NCBI RefSeq assembly: GCF_900110605.1
Contig: NZ_FOFI01000002.1
Coordinates: forward strand, 248,001 to 312,000
Reading direction: 5' to 3'
DNA length: 64,000 bases
DNA from: Epilithonimonas lactis
Lineage (GTDB): Bacteria > Bacteroidota > Bacteroidia > Flavobacteriales > Weeksellaceae
The position numbers and the translations under genes are program-made. Below are positions 59,944 to 64,000 of this stretch, one piece after another; position 1 is the first letter of the stretch, and the number at the start of each line of letters is the position of its first letter. The notes beneath the pieces were generated by a model. That model was not told where the DNA came from, did no database searches, and saw only the letters and a list, made by a program, of their open reading frames with translations.

Positions 59944-61434
59944 ATGGAAAACAAAAAAAAACTCACCAATTCTGTAGGCGCTCCTTATTTTGAGCATCAG
60001 GATTCACAGACTGTTGGCCCACGCGGTCCGGTTCTGCTACAGGATTTCATTCTTCAGGAAAATCTTGCGCACTTCGTAAGAGAGAGAATTCCCGAAAGAA
60101 TCGTTCACGCCAAAGGTTCTGGTGCATACGGAACTTTCACAGTAACTCACGACATCAGTCATTTGACAAGAGCAAAAATATTTTCCCAAGTTGGAAACTC
60201 GTGCAAAATGTTTGCAAGATTCTCAACCGTTGGTGGCGAAATGGGAAGCGCCGATACAGAAAGGGACCCAAGAGGTTTCGCTTTGAAATTTTATACCGAA
60301 GACGGCAATTGGGATCTGGTAGGAAACAACACGCCGGTTTTCTTTATTAAAGACGCTAAAAAATTTCCAGATTTCATCCACACACAAAAACGTGTTCCGA
60401 AAACCAATCTGAAAAGTAAAACGATGGTTTGGGATTTCTGGTCTTTGAATCCGGAATCGCTTCATCAGGTTTTAATTTTAATGTCAGACAGAGGAACACC
60501 TCATGGATACAGACATATGCACGGATTCGGAAGCCACACTTTTTCTTTGATCAATGCAAACAATGAAAGAACTTGGGTCAAATTCCATTTCAAAACGCAA
60601 CAAGGCATCAAAAACTTCACAGATGATGAAGCCACAAAAATGAAAGGTGAAAATCCAGATTTTTCTCAGGAAGATCTGGTGAATGAAATCGAGGCTGGAA
60701 ATTTCCCAAAATGGAAACTTTACATCCAAACAATGACCGAAGAGCAAGCGAAAGAATGGCGTTGGAATCCTTTCGACGTCACGAAAGTTTGGTTCCAAGA
60801 CGAATTCCCATTGCAAGAAGTTGGCGTGATGGAACTGAATGAAGTGCCAAGAAATTATTTCGTTCACGTAGAACAATCTGCTTTTGCACCAAGCCATTTG
60901 GTGGACGGCATCAGTTTTTCGCCAGACAAAATGTTGCAGGGAAGATTATTTTCTTACGCCGATGCACATAGATATAGATTGGGTGTTAATTCTCATCAAC
61001 TAGAAGTTAATAAATGTCCTTTCGCAGTGAACAATTTCCAAAGAGCAGGACATATGGCAGACGATTCTGACTATGGAGACAAGCCAAACTATTTCCCAAA
61101 CAGTTTCAGCGATGTAGAACCTACGGAATCTTACAAGAATTTGGAATATGACCTGGACAATTCCCGCGTTGCCCACTTTGACAGAAATCAAAATGATGAT
61201 GACCATTACACGCAACCTGGATTGTTTTATACTAAAGCTTTAGACCAAGAAGCGAGATCAGCTTTGGTGAATAATATCGTTGGTCATCTCGGCGGTGTTG
61301 ATGGGCCAAAACGTGATGAGATCATCAACCGTCAGCTTTGTCATTTCTTCCGAGCGAACATCGAGCTTGGGATGAGAGTTGCGCAAGGAATTGGTGTCAA
61401 CATCGATACTAATATGATGAATCACACCAAATAG
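59944..61434 (+). CDS. katA: Heme catalase (KatA type)
   Basis: A 496-residue monofunctional catalase. Catalytic His55 is in RIVHAKGSGAYG, the Asn is in DLVGNNTPVFF, and the heme-ligand Tyr338 is in RLFSYADAHRYRLG. The length fits the small-subunit clade (clade 3). It converts hydrogen peroxide to water and oxygen. It is divergent from oxyR, so peroxide induction is likely. A strong terminator follows. Confidence 0.97.
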   Translation: MENKKKLTNSVGAPYFEHQDSQTVGPRGPVLLQDFILQENLAHFVRERIPERIVHAKGSGAYGTFTVTHDISHLTRAKIFSQVGNSCKMFARFSTVGGEMGSADTERDPRGFALKFYTEDGNWDLVGNNTPVFFIKDAKKFPDFIHTQKRVPKTNLKSKTMVWDFWSLNPESLHQVLILMSDRGTPHGYRHMHGFGSHTFSLINANNERTWVKFHFKTQQGIKNFTDDEATKMKGENPDFSQEDLVNEIEAGNFPKWKLYIQTMTEEQAKEWRWNPFDVTKVWFQDEFPLQEVGVMELNEVPRNYFVHVEQSAFAPSHLVDGISFSPDKMLQGRLFSYADAHRYRLGVNSHQLEVNKCPFAVNNFQRAGHMADDSDYGDKPNYFPNSFSDVEPTESYKNLEYDLDNSRVAHFDRNQNDDDHYTQPGLFYTKALDQEARSALVNNIVGHLGGVDGPKRDEIINRQLCHFFRANIELGMRVAQGIGVNIDTNMMNHTK

Positions 61435-61477
61435 ACTTTGAGATCATAGACAAATCGAACATAGACAATTAAAATAG

Positions 61478-61508
61478 AACCTTCCGACTTTTTTCGGAAG
61501 GTTTTTTT
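61478..61508 (+). terminator. Terminator after katA
   Basis: Stem AACCTTCCGA / TCGGAAGGTT around a T-rich loop, followed by seven T. Confidence 0.85.
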
Positions 61509-61590
61509 ATTAACATTAATGTCACATTCAAAATAAAGTAAATTTTATCAAAAGTTCATAAATTGAAAGTTTAAATTAATTTATAAGTAA

Positions 61591-63201
61591 ATGAAAAGAA
61601 TTTTTACCTCATTAATCGCAACTGCGGCGCCTTTATTCGTAATGTCTCAAAATGTTAATATCAATATTTTGAAGGACATAAATCCAGGCTCAGAAGGCTC
61701 ATCGATCTCACAATTAAAAACCTTTGGAAACAAACTCTATTTCTCTGCCGATGATGGCATTCACGAAAATGAACTTTGGGTTACAGACGGCACCAGCACA
61801 GGAACTAGACTTGTGAAAGACATCAACCCAACTGGAAATTCAGGCATTGTAGAACTCACAGAAGCAGGCGGAAAATTGGTGTTCAGCGCTTTCGACGGAA
61901 GCACAGGAATCGAATTGTGGGTGACCGATGGAACAGAAGCTGGAACCAAACTCCTAAAAGATATTTATACAGGCGAATCAAGTTCCGTTGCCTTGAATTT
62001 TAAACAATACGGGAACAGAGCAATCTTTGTTGCCAATGACGGCACTCACGGTGAAGAAGTTTGGATCACAGATGGTACAGAAGCAGGAACGTATATGATA
62101 AAAGACATTGCGCCAGGAAGCGAAAGTTCCTATTCATCTGACTTTACAGAATACAAAGGCAAAATATATTTCCAGGCCAGCAATGGAATCGATGGTTGGG
62201 AACTTTGGACCACAGATGGGACAGAAGCTGGAACTTATATGGTGAAAGATATTTTCGCGGGCTCAGACTCTTCACCAAGAAGATTTAAAGTTTTCAACGA
62301 CAAACTTTTCTTCCGAGCAGATGACGAAAACGGTGATGAACTTTGGGTGACAGACGGAACCGAAGCGGGAACTGTGCTTGTGAAAGACATCAATCCAACC
62401 GAAGGATCCAGCATCAATGAATTTGTTGAAATCAATGGAAGACTATGTTTCAGAGCGACTGATGGCGTTCACGGTGCCGAACTTTGGACCACAGACGGAA
62501 CAGAACCTGGAACCGTTCTCGTGAAAGACATTAATCCTGGCGGTGCAGATTCTTTCCCAGGAGCGCTGACGGTTTTCAATGACAAAGTTTACTTTCAGGC
62601 GACAGACGGCGTGCATTCAGAAGAACTTTGGGTGAGTGACGGAACGCCGAACGGAACTTATATGGTAAAAGACATCAATCCAAATGGTTATTCTGCACCA
62701 AACTTCTTTGCCACCTTCAAAGACAAATTGTTCTTTGTGGCCATTGATGGAAGCAACGGCAGCGAATTGTGGATGACAGACGGTTCAGAAAATGGAACTG
62801 TAAAATTGACACCACCAAATGCGACCGAACCAAGCCCTTTATATTTCCTACCGTTCTTCACAGAATTTAACAATGAGTTGTTTTTCAAAGCTGAATTTGA
62901 CGACCAAGGTGTGGAACTTTGGAAACTTTCATTGGGAGAATTAAATGTTACCGATGTTCAAAAATCGCTTACCATTCAGGTTTATCCAAATCCTGTACAA
63001 TCAGAATTGAAAGTTCAGACAGCCAACAAGGAAATCATCGACCAACTTTCTATCTACGGATTAGACGGAAAATTAATCAAAACAAGCCATCCGAAAAGCA
63101 ACAATCCAGCAATCAATGTTTCTCAATTATCAAAAGGAACTTATCTTCTAGAAGTTCAGACTTCTAAAGGAAAAACAAATAAGAAGTTCATTAAAAATTA
63201 A
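61591..63201 (+). CDS. Secreted ELWxxDGT-repeat protein with T9SS sorting signal
   Basis: A 536-residue exported protein. After a Sec signal (MKRIFTSLIATAAPLFVMSQ) come about eight repeats of the ELWVTDGTEAGTxLVKDI type (ELWVTDGTSTGTRLVKDI, ELWTTDGTEAGTYMVKDI and others), each about 47 residues, forming a probable beta-propeller. The C-terminus is a T9SS type A sorting domain (VYPNPVQSELKV to KKFIKN). It is probably a cell-surface or secreted binding protein. Its ligand is unknown. Confidence 0.92.
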   Translation: MKRIFTSLIATAAPLFVMSQNVNINILKDINPGSEGSSISQLKTFGNKLYFSADDGIHENELWVTDGTSTGTRLVKDINPTGNSGIVELTEAGGKLVFSAFDGSTGIELWVTDGTEAGTKLLKDIYTGESSSVALNFKQYGNRAIFVANDGTHGEEVWITDGTEAGTYMIKDIAPGSESSYSSDFTEYKGKIYFQASNGIDGWELWTTDGTEAGTYMVKDIFAGSDSSPRRFKVFNDKLFFRADDENGDELWVTDGTEAGTVLVKDINPTEGSSINEFVEINGRLCFRATDGVHGAELWTTDGTEPGTVLVKDINPGGADSFPGALTVFNDKVYFQATDGVHSEELWVSDGTPNGTYMVKDINPNGYSAPNFFATFKDKLFFVAIDGSNGSELWMTDGSENGTVKLTPPNATEPSPLYFLPFFTEFNNELFFKAEFDDQGVELWKLSLGELNVTDVQKSLTIQVYPNPVQSELKVQTANKEIIDQLSIYGLDGKLIKTSHPKSNNPAINVSQLSKGTYLLEVQTSKGKTNKKFIKN

Positions 63202-63223
63202 TTCTTTGCTTTTTAAAAACCTA

Positions 63224-63258
63224 AAATCAGTCTCTATCTTAGAGGCTGATTTTTTTTA
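63224..63258 (+). terminator. Terminator after the ELWxxDGT gene
   Basis: Stem AAATCAGTCTCT / AGAGGCTGATTT with one G-T pair and a 5-nt loop, followed by an uninterrupted T-run. Confidence 0.85.
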
Positions 63259-63331
63259 ACCATCAAACAAGGCTAATTGATTTATATTTAACCATATATT
63301 TTCTATATTCGTTTCCCTTTTAATAAAATCT

Positions 63332-64000
63332 ATGACAAAATTTTTATTCTCTTTAGCCACGGCTTTATTATCAATTTCAATTTCTGCACAACAGCAAAAA
63401 ATCTCCTTTGAAAGTTCCGAAGGTTATTCGCTGGGAACCGTTGTGGGACAAAAAGAATGGAGCATTAAAACTGACAATGTCCCAAATAGTAACTTCAAAG
63501 TGGTCACAGGAAACGCGACCGACGGAAATAATTCTGTGGAAGTGACGAGCAACGGAAATCCGACCGAAAACCTTACTTATCTTTTCAAAAAAATCCCAGA
63601 ATACGATAGACTTTCAATTTCGGCGGATGTGAAGTTGGAAAAACTGGACAATTCGGATTATTATATGCTCTCCTTGTATTACAACAACAATGGAAATTAT
63701 TCCTGGTCTGGCGGATTTAATTTTGATTACGAAGGCGGATTGTACGCGGACAGTGATGAAGCCATCAAATATATCGAAGATTGGGAAGCTGGAAAATGGT
63801 ACAATCTGAGAATAGAAATAGACCACGTGACTGAGAAAAATGTAAAATATTACCTGGACAATCAATTGGTTTTCACCAGCGTTCTCAGCAATAGAATCGT
63901 GAGAACCAACGAATTGAATTTTGAATTTGACAACTACAACAGCGGTTACATCGTCGATAATATCATCATTAAGGATATGGATCAATTGGCTGTGAACGAC
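63332..64000 (+). CDS. Secreted lectin-like protein, truncated at the right edge
   Basis: The frame is open to the end of the window (223 codons) and has no stop. Signal MTKFLFSLATALLSISISAQ is followed by a beta-sandwich of the concanavalin-A-like/LamG type (KISFESSEGYSLGTVVGQKE, WYNLRIEIDHVTEKNVKYYL, IVDNIIIKDMDQLAVND). The last residues resemble the linker that precedes a T9SS sorting domain, so such a domain probably follows outside the window. Ligand unknown. Confidence 0.8.
   Translation, partial: MTKFLFSLATALLSISISAQQQKISFESSEGYSLGTVVGQKEWSIKTDNVPNSNFKVVTGNATDGNNSVEVTSNGNPTENLTYLFKKIPEYDRLSISADVKLEKLDNSDYYMLSLYYNNNGNYSWSGGFNFDYEGGLYADSDEAIKYIEDWEAGKWYNLRIEIDHVTEKNVKYYLDNQLVFTSVLSNRIVRTNELNFEFDNYNSGYIVDNIIIKDMDQLAVND

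Noticed and set aside
1-64000. CRISPR arrays, tRNA and rRNA genes
   Set aside because: No regularly spaced direct repeats and no cloverleaf or rRNA sequence was found in any intergenic stretch; the repeats present are palindromic and irregularly spaced.

Overview
The window comes from a flavobacterium, most likely Chryseobacterium/Epilithonimonas or a close relative (family Weeksellaceae). The base composition is AT-rich. Promoters have the Bacteroidota form TAnnTTTG, and starts lack Shine-Dalgarno sequences. Several secreted proteins end in type IX secretion (T9SS) sorting domains. TopA carries a Lys/Ala/Pro tail, the IleRS is type 2, and the centre of the window is a flexirubin pigment cluster. 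No rRNA, tRNA, CRISPR array, phage or complete insertion sequence was seen.

Layout. 0-8 kb: a truncated glycoside-hydrolase-like gene, two unrecognised ORFs, REP-like palindromes, topA, a secreted FG-GAP/UnbV protein and a diheme cytochrome lipoprotein. 8.3-42.1 kb: a roughly 34 kb flexirubin (aryl polyene plus dialkylresorcinol) locus. Its rightward arm (8.3-30.4 kb) holds an MMPL exporter fused to an acyltransferase, darA, darB, hotdog dehydratases, a BtrH-like acyl-handling protein, an ABC exporter, a thioesterase, three ketosynthase-family genes plus a truncated one, an ACP, a LolA-like carrier, a lipoprotein, a glycosyltransferase and a deacetylase. Its leftward arm (30.6-38.8 kb) holds a C45-family lipoprotein, a CrtI-like oxidoreductase, an LpxL-like acyltransferase, an ACP, a ketosynthase, a ketoreductase and an aromatic amino acid ammonia-lyase. 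A halogenase-like flavoprotein, a small secreted protein and a PaaK-like ligase close the locus. 42.3-64 kb: mostly housekeeping and regulation, with ileS, a DksA-like gene, lspA, an ElyC-like gene, lipoproteins, an AraC regulator, trpS, a YjjG-like phosphatase, an ECF sigma factor, metK, divergent oxyR/katA, an ELWxxDGT-repeat protein and a truncated secreted lectin-like gene.

How the cluster probably works (inference from families). The ammonia-lyase makes a hydroxycinnamate, and the PaaK-like ligase activates it. ACPs, ketosynthases, FabG and hotdog dehydratases extend it to an aryl polyene, and oxidoreductases tailor the ring. DarB and DarA make the dialkylresorcinol. An acyltransferase (MMPL fusion, LpxL-like or BtrH-like) joins the two, and the MMPL, ABC, LolA-like and lipoprotein components move the product to the outer membrane. 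Interrupting this locus are a ParE-type toxin-antitoxin pair with its own tandem promoter, a GxxExxY protein between related repeats, a WG-repeat protein and several families of short palindromic intergenic repeats.

The observations most worth checking are: the swapped GIHH signature in IleRS; the 33-bp inverted repeat bracketing two leftward pigment genes; the toxin-antitoxin and GxxExxY insertions; the terminator-like hairpin inside the flexirubin operon; the MMPL-acyltransferase-Rossmann fusion; the BtrH-like protein; and a possible SAM-sensing leader upstream of metK.
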